Shown in pieces: positions 11,197 to 20,622 of a stretch of 64,000 bases of DNA. Each line of letters begins with the position of its first letter. Position 1 is the stretch's first letter. Origin of the DNA: Deroplatys truncata (taxonomy: Eukaryota > Arthropoda > Insecta > Mantodea > Mantidae); NCBI GenBank assembly GCA_030765065.1, contig CM060980.1, positions 62,666,364-62,730,363 on the forward strand. Direction: 5' to 3'. Position numbers and translations under genes: made by a program. The notes beneath the pieces are model-generated. The model worked only from the letters and a program-made list of their open reading frames with translations. It did not search any database and was not told the DNA's origin.

Positions 11197-13010
11197 TTAG
11201 TTAGTTAGTTAGTTAGTTTATTCATCCGTTAAAGTGGTTTGGTACAATGTACATTCACTATTGGACACGTCAAGCTATAAACATAAACAATAATAGGTTT
11301 TTGCAATATATACAATATGTTTTTACATTATACAATAGGTATTTACATGCTAAATACTATGGTTCATGATATACATTTGTGTTCAAGGAAATCATTAATA
11401 GAATAAAAGGAGTGGTTAACTAGATGTGCCTTGAGACTGGATTTCAGCTGGTTTACATTTTTAATTGCCTTAATATTACTTGGTAAATTATTATAAAGTT
11501 TAATGCCAGAGAATAAGATACTTTTTTGGTAGAGCGAGGTGTTGCAGCTGGTCACATGTATTTGTGTATTTTCCCTAGTATTGTGTTCATGCACCATATT
11601 ATTAGTTATGAATAGTGAATCAGAAGCATTAATGTTCTTGACTATAAGCAGAATAACTGCATATATGTAAATGCAGGGAAGTGGGAGGATCCCCAGTTTT
11701 TTAAAGAGAGGTTTACATGACGACTTTGGGCTGACTCCTTCAATAGTTCTGATAATTTTTTTCTGTGCAATAAAGATTGACTTGCTTGTTGGAGACTCAC
11801 CCCAGAAGACTACTCCATAACTTAGGAGTGAGTGCACATGTGCAAAATATGCTGCTCTAACTGTTTCTTTACTTGTGCATGTTGTCAATATTCTTAGCAT
11901 ATAACATAGAGAGCTGAGTTTATTATTTATGAGGCTAGTGTGGGCATCCCATTTCAGATTGCTTTGTACGCAGACCCCAAGGAATTTTATAGATTCTACT
12001 TTTTTAAGTGTCTGATTAGAGAGTTGTATTTGAGGGGCAAGATAATTTTTGTTCATATTTGTGTGTATATCCATTGCTACAGTTTTATTTGTATTTATAA
12101 TAAGATTATTCAATGTAAAATAGTTTGAGATTTTCTCTGAGACTTGGTGAATAGAGGTTAGAAAGGTTTCTTTTTGGGTTGCCTTAACCAGGATGTTTGT
12201 ATCATCAGCATATAAAATGGTTTTAGTACATGGATCATTTATGTGGAAATCATTTATGAAAAGAAGAAATAGGACAGGACCTAGTATAGAACCTTGTGGC
12301 ACACCATAGCTTACTTGGAGTGGACTGGAGTGATAATAATTGATCTGATTATTTGATTTATTCTTTATTTCCACTATTTGCATACGACCACATAGATATG
12401 ATTCTAACCATTTATTGGCCAACCCTCTTATGCCTAGAGCCTCTATTTTCGTTAACAAAAGCTGATGATCTATGGTGTCGAATGCCTTTGTTAAGTCTAA
12501 AAATATAGCCGAGGCATGTTGCTTTTGATCAATGGCTTTAAGGGACGCGGTTATAAATGAGAAAATTCCAGATTCAGTTGAGTAATTTTTCCTGAAGCCG
12601 TGCTGAGAGTCCGATAATAATTTATGTTTCTCTAAGAAGTTGGAAAGTCGTTTAAGAAACAGTTTCTCCAATATTTTAGAGAAAACTGAAAGTAGCGCTA
12701 TGGGCCGATAATTAGACATATCATTGTTTTTCCCTTTTTTATGTAATGGTTTGATTATGGCTGTTTTTAGACAAGTGGGAAAAGAACCTGAGCTTAAAGA
12801 TTCATTACATAGATGTGTTATTGGATTCACAATTACATGTGCGCATTTTTTAATAAGAAAGTCTGGTACCCTATCAATGCCAGCCGAGTTTTTTGGCTTA
12901 AGATCTTTTATTATTTGTATTTCTGGGCCCTGACACATACCTTCCTTTGCCTCCCCTTCAACAAATGGCCTGTGGATGAGTACAATAAATGCGAATAAGA
13001 TTAAGAACAA
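11197..13010 (-). mobile_element. 5'-truncated CR1/Jockey-type non-LTR retrotransposon, minus strand
   Basis: The element lies antisense in an intron of gene 1. It starts within the RT domain (5' truncation near 12940-13010), has one long open frame (11364-13010), a short 3' UTR, and ends at 'gatgaataaa' followed by about five CTAA units, in place of a poly(A) tail. The lack of frame damage suggests a fairly recent insertion. Its C-terminal sequence is clearly related to that of the + strand element at 14396-18965. Confidence 0.85.
11364..13010 (-). CDS. Non-LTR retrotransposon reverse transcriptase (ORF2 C-terminal part)
   Basis: A 548-codon uninterrupted frame. It would copy element RNA by target-primed reverse transcription. 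Motifs in order are: 'KPKNSAGIDRVPDFLIKK' (RT0/1), 'NYRPIALLSVFSKILEK', 'SDSQHGFRKNYST', 'SAIFLDLTKAFDTIDHQLLL' (catalytic D), 'VPQGSILGPVLFLLFIND', 'LYADDTNI' (catalytic YADD), then 'IKFLGVCVQSNLKWDAH' and the C-terminal 'LYNNLPSNIK...SFYSINDFL' end. The endonuclease domain is absent, so the copy is 5'-truncated. The first ~30 residues, including the ATG, are probably flanking or junction sequence, and the true protein had no start here. No RNase H domain is seen. CR1/Jockey-like affiliation is inferred from these motifs. Confidence 0.85.
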   Translation of the reverse strand: MFLILFAFIVLIHRPFVEGEAKEGMCQGPEIQIIKDLKPKNSAGIDRVPDFLIKKCAHVIVNPITHLCNESLSSGSFPTCLKTAIIKPLHKKGKNNDMSNYRPIALLSVFSKILEKLFLKRLSNFLEKHKLLSDSQHGFRKNYSTESGIFSFITASLKAIDQKQHASAIFLDLTKAFDTIDHQLLLTKIEALGIRGLANKWLESYLCGRMQIVEIKNKSNNQINYYHSSPLQVSYGVPQGSILGPVLFLLFINDFHINDPCTKTILYADDTNILVKATQKETFLTSIHQVSEKISNYFTLNNLIINTNKTVAMDIHTNMNKNYLAPQIQLSNQTLKKVESIKFLGVCVQSNLKWDAHTSLINNKLSSLCYMLRILTTCTSKETVRAAYFAHVHSLLSYGVVFWGESPTSKSIFIAQKKIIRTIEGVSPKSSCKPLFKKLGILPLPCIYIYAVILLIVKNINASDSLFITNNMVHEHNTRENTQIHVTSCNTSLYQKSILFSGIKLYNNLPSNIKAIKNVNQLKSSLKAHLVNHSFYSINDFLEHKCIS

Positions 13011-13248
13011 GAGGAGGTAGTGTGTGTGCCTACTGTTATAGAATTAGAATGGTAGATAAAACAATGTGCCTGATTTTTCTAGCGGTATGTGCTAGAGAGG
13101 AAGAATTGTAAGATATCAGTTTATTTAAAATTATTTGTTGCCAAATTTTTTTCTCCTAGTTACTTTTAATAATAATAATGATAATTATGAAGATTGATTA
13201 AGTATTACAGTGGTATGAATACACATTGTAAAATGTTTTTCCATGCAG

Positions 13249-13389
13249 ATTGTTTGGGAGGAGCAGTGGGGTGTACCAGATCGCTATAATTTGGTGTCTA
13301 CAGAGAAATACTTGGAAAACATGCATCATGTTCTCAATGATAAATCCTTGAAGAGGAAAACTCATAGATTTTTACCCTATCTTTTTAAG
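13249..13389 (+). CDS. EF-hand sarcoplasmic calcium-binding protein-like, exon with degenerate EF2
   Basis: Second visible exon of gene 1: 47 codons, phase 0, acceptor 'catgcag' ending 13248 and donor 'gtaaca' at 13390. It encodes 'IVWEEQWGVPDRYNLVST', a helix and 'THRFLPYLFK'. In this family the second EF hand is often non-functional; no canonical 12-residue loop is visible here. The phase-0 junctions on both sides join cleanly to the neighbouring exons. It lies between two retrotransposons carried by the flanking introns. Confidence 0.8.
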
Positions 13390-13819
13390 GTAACATCTCT
13401 AGTACCTAATTATGCAATATCACATAATAGTTATACATATTTTTAAAGGAAACAAATGTCCAATAAATAATTTTTTTGCTTTATTCTGATAATTTCAAAA
13501 TTAAACATTTACATCAGCACTCATTTATTTATTTTCTGGCTTAATTTTTCCTTTACTACAATGTTTTGGTTTCACATTGTGGCATGGCAAACTGTGCACT
13601 GACCACTACAACTTGGATTCCCGCTGAAACGTTAACATCTGAGCAACCTTGTCACGTTCTCATAGTTAACAGTTGCGATCCAATCATAACAAGCACATAC
13701 CTTACTGTAAGAAGTGTTGGAAATGTTGTCTCTATCTACCAATTTTTGGCAACTTCTCAGGAAATTTTCATTCACACTTCAGAGTTTAGTATCTGAAATT
13801 GAGCGAGTTTCTCACCTGA
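13390..13819 (+). other. Intron of gene 1; nothing clear
   Basis: AT-rich intron sequence. Its right half may be the poorly preserved 3' part of the transposase relic at 13820-14345, but no motif is readable. Confidence 0.4.
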
Positions 13820-14345
13820 TGTTTTTTTTTCTTTAGTCTTTGCAGTGTATGATTGTTTTTGTTTTGCATATACTTTGTTTTTCAAGTTTTTCCATAAATG
13901 TAAATCACAGACAGTTAAATCAGGGAATCGTGAGGGCCATAATCCTTTACTAATTACCCTATCTTCAAAAATTTCCTTTAAACTTAATGATTCGTCAGCT
14001 TTGTGTGGTAGCAAAAGTCTTGTTGGAAAAATCCAGGCTGATATTCAGCTTTGATTGGCTGTTGAGAAAATGGTATGTCATATTTTAATCTCTCTGTATT
14101 TATTATTTGTTCCAAAAATATAGATTCTGTTAATCTGTAGGCATTTACTGTACACCACGCACATTTCTGCATCATGCAAGGAAATCTTGTGTATAAAATT
14201 GGGTTTCTCTGTACTTCAGTATCTGTTATATTGCAATGAAACACAACCATGCAAATGACCAGAGAAGAATATTAAGCGTGGATCAATTACTCTATCATTG
14301 GCGTTTTGCAAAATCCATTACAGAAATTTATCTGGCTGTGATGAT
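13820..14345 (-). pseudogene. Decayed IS630/mariner-superfamily transposase relic
   Basis: On the minus strand the order of motifs matches a widespread insect DDE transposase group: 'IDPRLIFFSG' (about 14280), 'FFQQDFCYHT' at the position of the usual 'WFQQDGATxHT', 'SLKEIFEDRVISKGLWPSRF' and 'PDLTVCDLHLWKNLKNKVYA'. Stops and frameshifts separate them. The second catalytic Asp environment reads FQQDF, so the Asp itself is retained, but the frame is broken. Terminal repeats were not found. The + strand CR1-like element starts immediately to the right. Confidence 0.65.
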
Positions 14346-14463
14346 CACCTGAAAAATAAAGTGTATGCAACAACCCATAACAGCTAAAAGAAAATATCAG
14401 GTGAGAAATGCACTCGATTTGAGATATTGAACTCTTGAGTGTAAATGAAAATTTTCTGAGAAG

Positions 14464-15585
14464 ATGGCCGCCGGTGGTGTGATAACGCGTAGTAAGCAAC
14501 AGTTTTTTAACATTAATAGTGAAAATAGCGTCCGCAAAATGAGAGAAGAGGATAACAATGTGACTGTAATGTTTAAAGGAATATCGAGAATTGGAGGCAA
14601 GATCGGAGCAAACTGTGAAGACGAGAAATACGAACGAACAAAAAACGCCACATCGGGAGAAAGCCAAAGGAAGCGAAACGAAACAGAAGTGGTGGCATCG
14701 TTGCAACTGGTAATAGAATTATTGAGCAAGGATCTGCAAGCAGCTATTCAGGCATTAAAAAACTGCGAATCCCAAAGTGAGAACTTAATGAGGGAAATAA
14801 CCGAACTGAAAAAGAAAAACCATGACATTGAGACTGAAAATAACTCGCTTAAGTCGAAACTAGAACATGAAGACGAGTTTGTACAGGTACGAAGCAAACA
14901 AAGGCGACGATACTCGGAGTGTGTGATTGGAAGCAATCAAAATAAAATGCACGCAGAACGTAGTGCTGGCGTAGACTTTATGAGCACAAATAAATTCCAC
15001 CTGTTAAGTGAAGTGTCAGAAATGGAAATGAAGTCCGAGGGTTATGAGTGTAAATCACGCAAAGAGAAAGAGTATCGAAAACCCAACAAAGTTGTACTCT
15101 TAGGGGACTCTTTGCTAAAATTCTCTGGAGAACTGAGTAAGCAGCAGGGACACAGAGTAAACTGCTTCCCAGGAATTAAAATCGGTGAACTTAAACACAA
15201 AATAGAACAGTGTGATTTAGTGAAAAACGACACGGAAGTTCTACTCCACGTGGGCTCAAACGACATCAAGAAAAGCGTCTACGCGGAAGAAATCATGGGC
15301 GACACAATGGATCTCGTAAACACCGTCAGAACCATTGCACCAAGGACAAAGGTAATAGTGAGTGGCGTGCTACGCAGACGGGACACAACAAACAAGAAAA
15401 TACAACGCATTAATCGTGAACTAAATTGGCTATGTGAAAAACGACACTGTGTATTCGTGGACGGGAACTTCTGGCTACGGAATCAAGACTTTGGTATAGA
15501 CGGAGTACATCTCAACCGCCGAGGTTCCTATGATTTTGGGAAATTATTGTGTGATGTAATAGCCTCACAAATCCGGGGAAACTAG
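14464..15585 (+). CDS. Retrotransposon ORF1 with coiled coil and SGNH esterase-like domain
   Basis: Intact 373-residue frame from an ATG in 'aagatggccg'. Residues 1-75 are basic and polar. Residues ~80-130 form a predicted coiled coil (LQLVIELLSKDLQAAI, then Glu/Lys/Leu-rich heptads), suited to self-association. Residues ~207-373 look like an SGNH/GDSL hydrolase: 'VVLLGDSLLKF' (block I, nucleophile Ser), a Gly at 'FPGIKIGEL', 'LLHVGSNDIKK' (block III, GSND) and 'FGIDGVHLNRRG' (block V, Asp/His). All four catalytic positions appear present. In CR1-type elements ORF1 binds element RNA and carries such an esterase, of unclear function. No CCHC zinc knuckle is seen. Confidence 0.85.
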   Translation: MAAGGVITRSKQQFFNINSENSVRKMREEDNNVTVMFKGISRIGGKIGANCEDEKYERTKNATSGESQRKRNETEVVASLQLVIELLSKDLQAAIQALKNCESQSENLMREITELKKKNHDIETENNSLKSKLEHEDEFVQVRSKQRRRYSECVIGSNQNKMHAERSAGVDFMSTNKFHLLSEVSEMEMKSEGYECKSRKEKEYRKPNKVVLLGDSLLKFSGELSKQQGHRVNCFPGIKIGELKHKIEQCDLVKNDTEVLLHVGSNDIKKSVYAEEIMGDTMDLVNTVRTIAPRTKVIVSGVLRRRDTTNKKIQRINRELNWLCEKRHCVFVDGNFWLRNQDFGIDGVHLNRRGSYDFGKLLCDVIASQIRGN

Positions 15586-15596
15586 CAAGGTACGAG

Positions 15597-18500
15597 GTGG
15601 ATGACATCAAAACTAAGGGAACGGCAGACAAACAAAACAGGAAGCATCATGGCTGTTCCATGACAATCCACCAAGGTTCAGAGGTCAGGGTGGAAAATGT
15701 GCCAGTGGAAAACGGAAACACAAGGAAAGCAGAAAAACAGGCAGGTGAGGTAAATGATTGTCTACCGGTAAACAAGGTCTCTATATTACAAAATAATGAA
15801 AACCCACAAAGTAGGTTAGGGAAAGTAAATGGGGGTGGAAAAAATCCCTTCAGGATATTTCATCAAAATACACAGTATATTGCTAATAAAAGAGCAGCTA
15901 TTGAGCTACTAATTCTTGACCTACAACCAAATATAATTGTCTTCTCAGAACATGGGCTAAAAGATACTGAAATAAATGCAAACCATTATGAAAATTATAC
16001 CGTAGCCTCTAGTTATTGTAGAGAAAAATATAAAAGTGGTGGGGTAGTGATATATGCAAAAGAAGGCCTGAAATTTAAAACAATTGACTGTAAACAATAC
16101 TGTGAGGAAAGATGCTGTGAATTGTCAGCTATCAAAATTACCCTTCAAAAGGTAAATCCTATCATACTAGGTGTTTATAGTCCACCAAATGCAGATAAAG
16201 ACAAATTTCTAAACTTATTAGAAATATGCCTAAATACTATTACCAAAAATAATAAAATTATTATTGTAGTAGACACAAATATAGACCTGCTTACAGAAAG
16301 TAAACAGAATAAGCTATTATCAGAACTGCTTGAAAGAAGTAACCTAACTATTCTAAAAACTGGCCCAACTAGAGTAACACAACGCACGTCAACGCTTATT
16401 GATCATGCATATACCAACATAAAGTCTGAAGAACTAAATATAGCCCTAATAAAAAATGGGCTTAGCGACCATTTTGGTCAATTAATAGAGGGTAAGTCAG
16501 CAAACATAAAAGTAGAACAAATTAAAACACTAAAGGAAGTCAAAAGAATTGTAAATAAAACTACATTAGAAGCATTGAGGGCCAACCTTGAACAGGTGGC
16601 ATTCAGTAATGTATTTGAAACAACAAACATAAATGAGAAGTTTGAGTGCTTTATGAATACCTTAAGGTCATGTTTAGAACAGTCTGCACCAGCTCGAACA
16701 GTAGTATATAAGAAACAAAAAAGTTGTAATTGGTCCACCAAAGGAATACAAAAATCAAAAAAGAGAATGGAATTCTTAAACAGTTTAACAGCCACTAAAT
16801 TAGATGAAAACTCACACAGTTACATTAAAAACTACAAAATAACACTATATGCAGTGATAAATGAAGCAAAGAAGCTTCATAACAAAACGTTGCTTTTAAA
16901 TGCGAAAATAAAATTAAGGAAACGTGGAATATCATTCAAACCGTACATAAAGGAAACCCCTCTAAATGTGTAGAGAATTTGAAAATTGTAAAGGATGACT
17001 GCCTAACTCTAGACCCAGTGATCATAAGTAATGCTTTTAATGAATATTATACAAACGTTGTAGCAAAAATGGGAATTAAGACAAGAGATCACAAAATAAA
17101 TGAAACCTCAGTTTGCAACTCAATGATATTAAGAGAAATCACACAAGCAGATGTCATTAAACAAATAAATACACTGAAATGTAAAAGATCTAGTGGCCTA
17201 GATGAATATTCAAACCAAATGATAAAATACTGCAAATATGAAATAGTGGACACTGACACATATAATAAATGAAAGCTTTAACGTAGGAACCTTCCCAAGT
17301 AAACTAAAACAGGTAGTAGTTAGGCCAGTATACAAACAGAAAGGCTCCAAAGAACTGATTGAAAACTATCGCCCTGTATCTCTTTGCTCAGGATTCTCTA
17401 AAATCATGGAAGGCCTTCTCTTTGAACAACTTCAGAATTACTGTAACAAATTTAATATCATATCACCAAATCAGTTCGGCTTCCAAAGAAAGAAATCAAC
17501 AATACATGCTGTTAGTTTAGGAAATAATAAAATTGTTCAGGCTTTAGACAGAAAGGAGGTAGTTCTGGCAATTTTTCTTGATTTATCAAAAGCTTTCGAC
17601 TGTGTTAACATTAAACATCTATTGTCAAAATTGGAAAACTTTGGGATAAGAGGCATACCGCTAGAATGGTTAAGTTCATACTTGCAAAATAGAGAGCAAT
17701 GTGTTGAAGTAATTCATAATAATGGAGAACAACTGAAAAAAATTAAATCAACATTTAAAAGCATAACACATGGAGTGCCTCAGGGTTCAAAACTGGGACC
17801 ATATCTATTCATTCTATACATAAATCACTTATTTAAAATAATACAGGAGGCAGGAGGTTTAGCCATTGGGTATGCTGACGACACAACAATAGTGATAACA
17901 GGTAAGACGGAAAGAGAAGTACAAGATAAAGCAAACTCTTTATTAGAACTAATCAGAACTTACTTAGAAACATTAGGAATGGCACTGAATGCAAACAAAA
18001 CTGAATGGATGCAAATTACGATTAGTAATAAAGCACAAAGTAACATCACATTAGCAATACAAAATAAGAAAATCTCCCAAGTTACACAGACAAATTTTTT
18101 AGGAATAGTCATAGACAACAACTTAAAATGGCACAAACATATAGAAAAGGTTAGTAACAAAATTAATAAGGGCATATACGTATTGAAACAGATAACTCAA
18201 ATTATGGATAAAGATAATATACTAAAGGTTTATTATGCATTTGTACACTTGCACCTAAATTATGGGATTATTTTATGGGGAACAGCGGGTAAGAAAAACA
18301 TACTGAGAATATCTAGGCTACAGAAAAAAGCAATTCGAATAATGGAAAAACTTCAAAGGGAACAATCCTGTAAAAGCAGTTTTAAAAAACTAAAAATCCT
18401 CACAGTACCATGCTTATATATATTTGAATGTCTTAAGTACATAATAAGAAATCACACTGAAGAAAAAAATAGGAATATGCATGGGCATAACACGAGAACA

Positions 18501-18704
18501 CAGCAGAACTACTTTAGAAATAGGCTAAGGGGATCATTAACTTCCAAAAGTATTGAAAGTGTTGCAAAAGACCTATACAATCATTTACCTCACCCAATCA
18601 AAGAACTACATGAAGAAGTGAAGAAAATTAATGCAATAAAGACTTACCTGATTAAAAATGCTTTCTACTCAATTGAGGAATACAAAATAAAACAAAATCT
18701 GTGA
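15597..18704 (+). pseudogene. Retrotransposon ORF2 (APE endonuclease + reverse transcriptase), two frameshifts
   Basis: Three consecutive frames make up one ORF2. 15597-16973 carries the APE-type endonuclease: 'FHQNTQYI', 'VFSEHGLKD', 'GVYSPPNAD', 'VVDTNIDLL', 'STLIDHAYTN' and 'LSDHFGQ', i.e. the N, E, Y, D, T/D-H and D-H catalytic blocks. 16943-17272 lies in another frame and holds 'KCVENLKIVKDDC' and 'LKCKRSSGLDEYSNQMIK' (RT0/1). From about 17262 the first frame resumes: 'FPSKLKQVVVRPVYKQKGSK', 'NYRPVSLCSGFSKIMEG', 'AIFLDLSKAFDCVN', 'VPQGSKLGPYLFILYI', 'GYADDTTIV' and a 'LYNHLPHPIKEL...AFYSIEEY' end. The shifts near 16930-16970 and 17250-17265 cancel. The start is uncertain; an ATG exists near 15660. 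Confidence 0.85.
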
Positions 18705-19279
18705 GCTGTAACTTGGTCTTATAACATTAATTTTCTGAAATTTATGTTTAATTAATTTTAGGTATTTAATCAATTCAATGTATCTATATCTGTTCAGCTT
18801 TGTACCAAATACTACTTGTTTAATCAATAATGTACATATATGTTCCTAACTTGTGTAAAATTACTTGGTTAATAGATAAGGTAAATATGTTTTCTATCTT
18901 TTATAAACTTGACGATGCTTTGTAAAAATGTTGCAAATGGCAGAATAAAACTGAAACTGAAACTATCATTGTAATTGTGACAACATAATAAACAGAATGT
19001 AAGGCAGTTGCATGGATATTATAGCTGCTTCAGTAGAATCCAAGCTGTAGCAGCTGGCAGGTGAGCTGCTGTGCAGTGGCCAGTGTGAAAGAAAATTACT
19101 ATGTTGCTAACATAATATCAGAGAGCAAAAGGAAAGTGTATTGTTCTGATTTTTCTATAAGATTGCAGTTTTCAACTTTTAATTTTTTCCTCGAGATTCC
19201 ATAACTTTCTGTATTCTCTTAAATTAAAATTGCCAGTCTCTCTTTACGTAAATGTTTAAAAGTAAATTTACTATTACAG

Positions 19280-19360
19280 GCAGTTGACAAGGACAAAAAT
19301 GGTGTAATATCAGTAGAAGAATACAAGCTCTTCTTCCATTGCCTTGGAATGAATTCAGAG
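19280..19360 (+). CDS. EF-hand sarcoplasmic calcium-binding protein-like, exon with EF3
   Basis: Third visible exon of gene 1: 27 codons, phase 0, acceptor 'ctattacag' and donor 'gtatgg' at 19361. It encodes AVDKDKNGVISVEEYKLFFH..., whose loop DKDKNGVISVEE is a canonical EF hand (D1, D3, N5, G6, S9, E12), and ends 'LGMNSE'. The next exon begins 'DAICSFRSID', as expected of the EF3-EF4 linker of this family. Confidence 0.85.
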
Positions 19361-19372
19361 GTATGGCAGTAA

Positions 19373-19715
19373 TTTCATTCATTATGCTCTGGTCTCTTCC
19401 ACTAGCAGCTAAATAAATAAGATAAGACTTCTTTGTTTAATTGTTGCGGCAGGTATTTGAACTCCATTTCCTTTGCTAGCTTTCAAGGCAGGTCATTGTT
19501 TTTCATTCATTATACTCTCAAGTGGTCTCTTGCACTAGCAGCTAAATGAATAAGATAAGACCTTCTTCTTCTTCTTCTTCTTCTTCTTCTTCTTCTTCTT
19601 CTTCTTCTTCTTCTTCTTCTTCTTCTTCTTCTTCTTCTTTTTTTTTTTTTTAATTGTTGTGGCAGGTATTTGAAATCCATTTTCTTTGCTAGCTTTCAAG
19701 GCAGGGCATTGTTTT
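19373..19715. repeat. Tandem duplication of intron sequence with (TTC)n expansion in one copy
   Basis: Two copies of a ~125 bp segment. Copy 1 is about 19373-19500 and copy 2 about 19501-19715. Both contain 'ttcattcattat(g/a)ctc', 'ggtctctt(c/g)cactagcagc', 'aataagataagac' and 'aggtatttgaa(c/a)tccat'. Copy 1 has 'agacttctttgttt' where copy 2 has a long TTC array. It begins 12 bp after exon 3 of gene 1. Confidence 0.85.
19563..19652. repeat. (TTC)n microsatellite followed by a T tract
   Basis: About 25 uninterrupted CTT/TTC units and then a run of Ts, inside the second copy of the tandem duplication. Confidence 0.95.
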
Positions 19716-20139
19716 GCATGTTAACTTACCAGAATTGCACTCTAGAGACAAATCTGAGACAAACAAATAAAAAGAAATCCTCTAAATCTAAATGTAAGGA
19801 AAACAAGCATTCAATCACACTTTCATTCTAGGCACACTCAGTCTACTACTGAGGTAAGTAATGTTTACTATGAAATATTAATTATTTCTTATTTGAGAGG
19901 TACTATACCCATTTTTTTTTAAAATTGAGGTGAGTATGGCTTTTAATGTATATTCCTTGAGTTAAATTGATTTTGGCAAAAATCTTGGCAATTCATGCTA
20001 AAAAGTAAGAAAATTGGGTTATAAAATATGTTTTTCTTTCCAAAATATACTGTATCCACAAGAAATCTATCAGTAGAGCATTTTTTCAAAGAGTAGGTAC
20101 TATATTCAACATTACTACTATGCCACCATAGATATGCTG

Positions 20140-20382
20140 GCTTACATCTATATAACAAGCTACCTGAATAAATAAAAAATATTGATTCACAACATAAATT
20201 TAAAAGAATGTTATTAAATTTCATAAAAGATCACAGCTTTTATAATGTAGATGAATTTATAAATGTATAATTATTGTAACTTTTCACCTGATGTAAATAA
20301 TGTACATTTTATATATGTATTTGACGTATTCCTACAACATGTACATGTTTTAATGGATGAATAATAAATGAAATGAAATGTA
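20140..20382 (+). mobile_element. 3' end of a third CR1-like non-LTR element
   Basis: Reads 'LYNKLPE' then, after a stop, 'IKNIDSQHKFKRMLLNFIKD' and 'HSFYNVDEFI', homologous to the last ~50 residues of the elements at 11364-13010 and 17406-18704. After a short 3' UTR it ends 'gatgaataataaatgaaatgaaatg', i.e. AATAAA followed by a short ATGAA tandem tail. It is heavily 5'-truncated. Confidence 0.7.
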
Positions 20383-20622
20383 ATATTATTCTAATATCTC
20401 TTATTATTGAAACTTAGGCTTCAAATAGTGAATAAAGTGTTAGGCTTCCATAATTCAAAACCAAACGGAGCACCAACTTGAAGACATCACATTTTTATCA
20501 TGCTTCAACTACCAGACTCTTCATATCTGCTACATCCCTGTAATGCAGAAAGCTATTTGAGAAAACATAACTTGTGGTAGGCTTCAACTGGTAGTTGGGA
20601 GGACATGAATGCCAACAACATA

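Larger units (their letters stand above)
14396..18965 (+). mobile_element. Nearly full-length CR1-like non-LTR retrotransposon
   Basis: About 4.6 kb in an intron of gene 1, same strand. It has a short 5' leader, ORF1 (14464-15585), ORF2 (about 15597-18704, broken by two frameshifts), and an AT-rich 3' UTR ending 'gcagaataaa' followed by two to three ACTGAA units. The two ORFs are separated by only a few bases. An esterase-bearing ORF1 with an APE endonuclease-RT ORF2 is the known architecture of CR1-type elements. The 5' boundary is approximate. Confidence 0.85.

Noticed and set aside
14287..14729. Two minus-strand frames of 110 and 139 codons
   Set aside because: They overlap the well-supported ORF1 of the CR1-like element on the other strand and have no motif of their own.
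19563..19652. CRISPR-like or satellite array
   Set aside because: Simple trinucleotide microsatellite without spacers.
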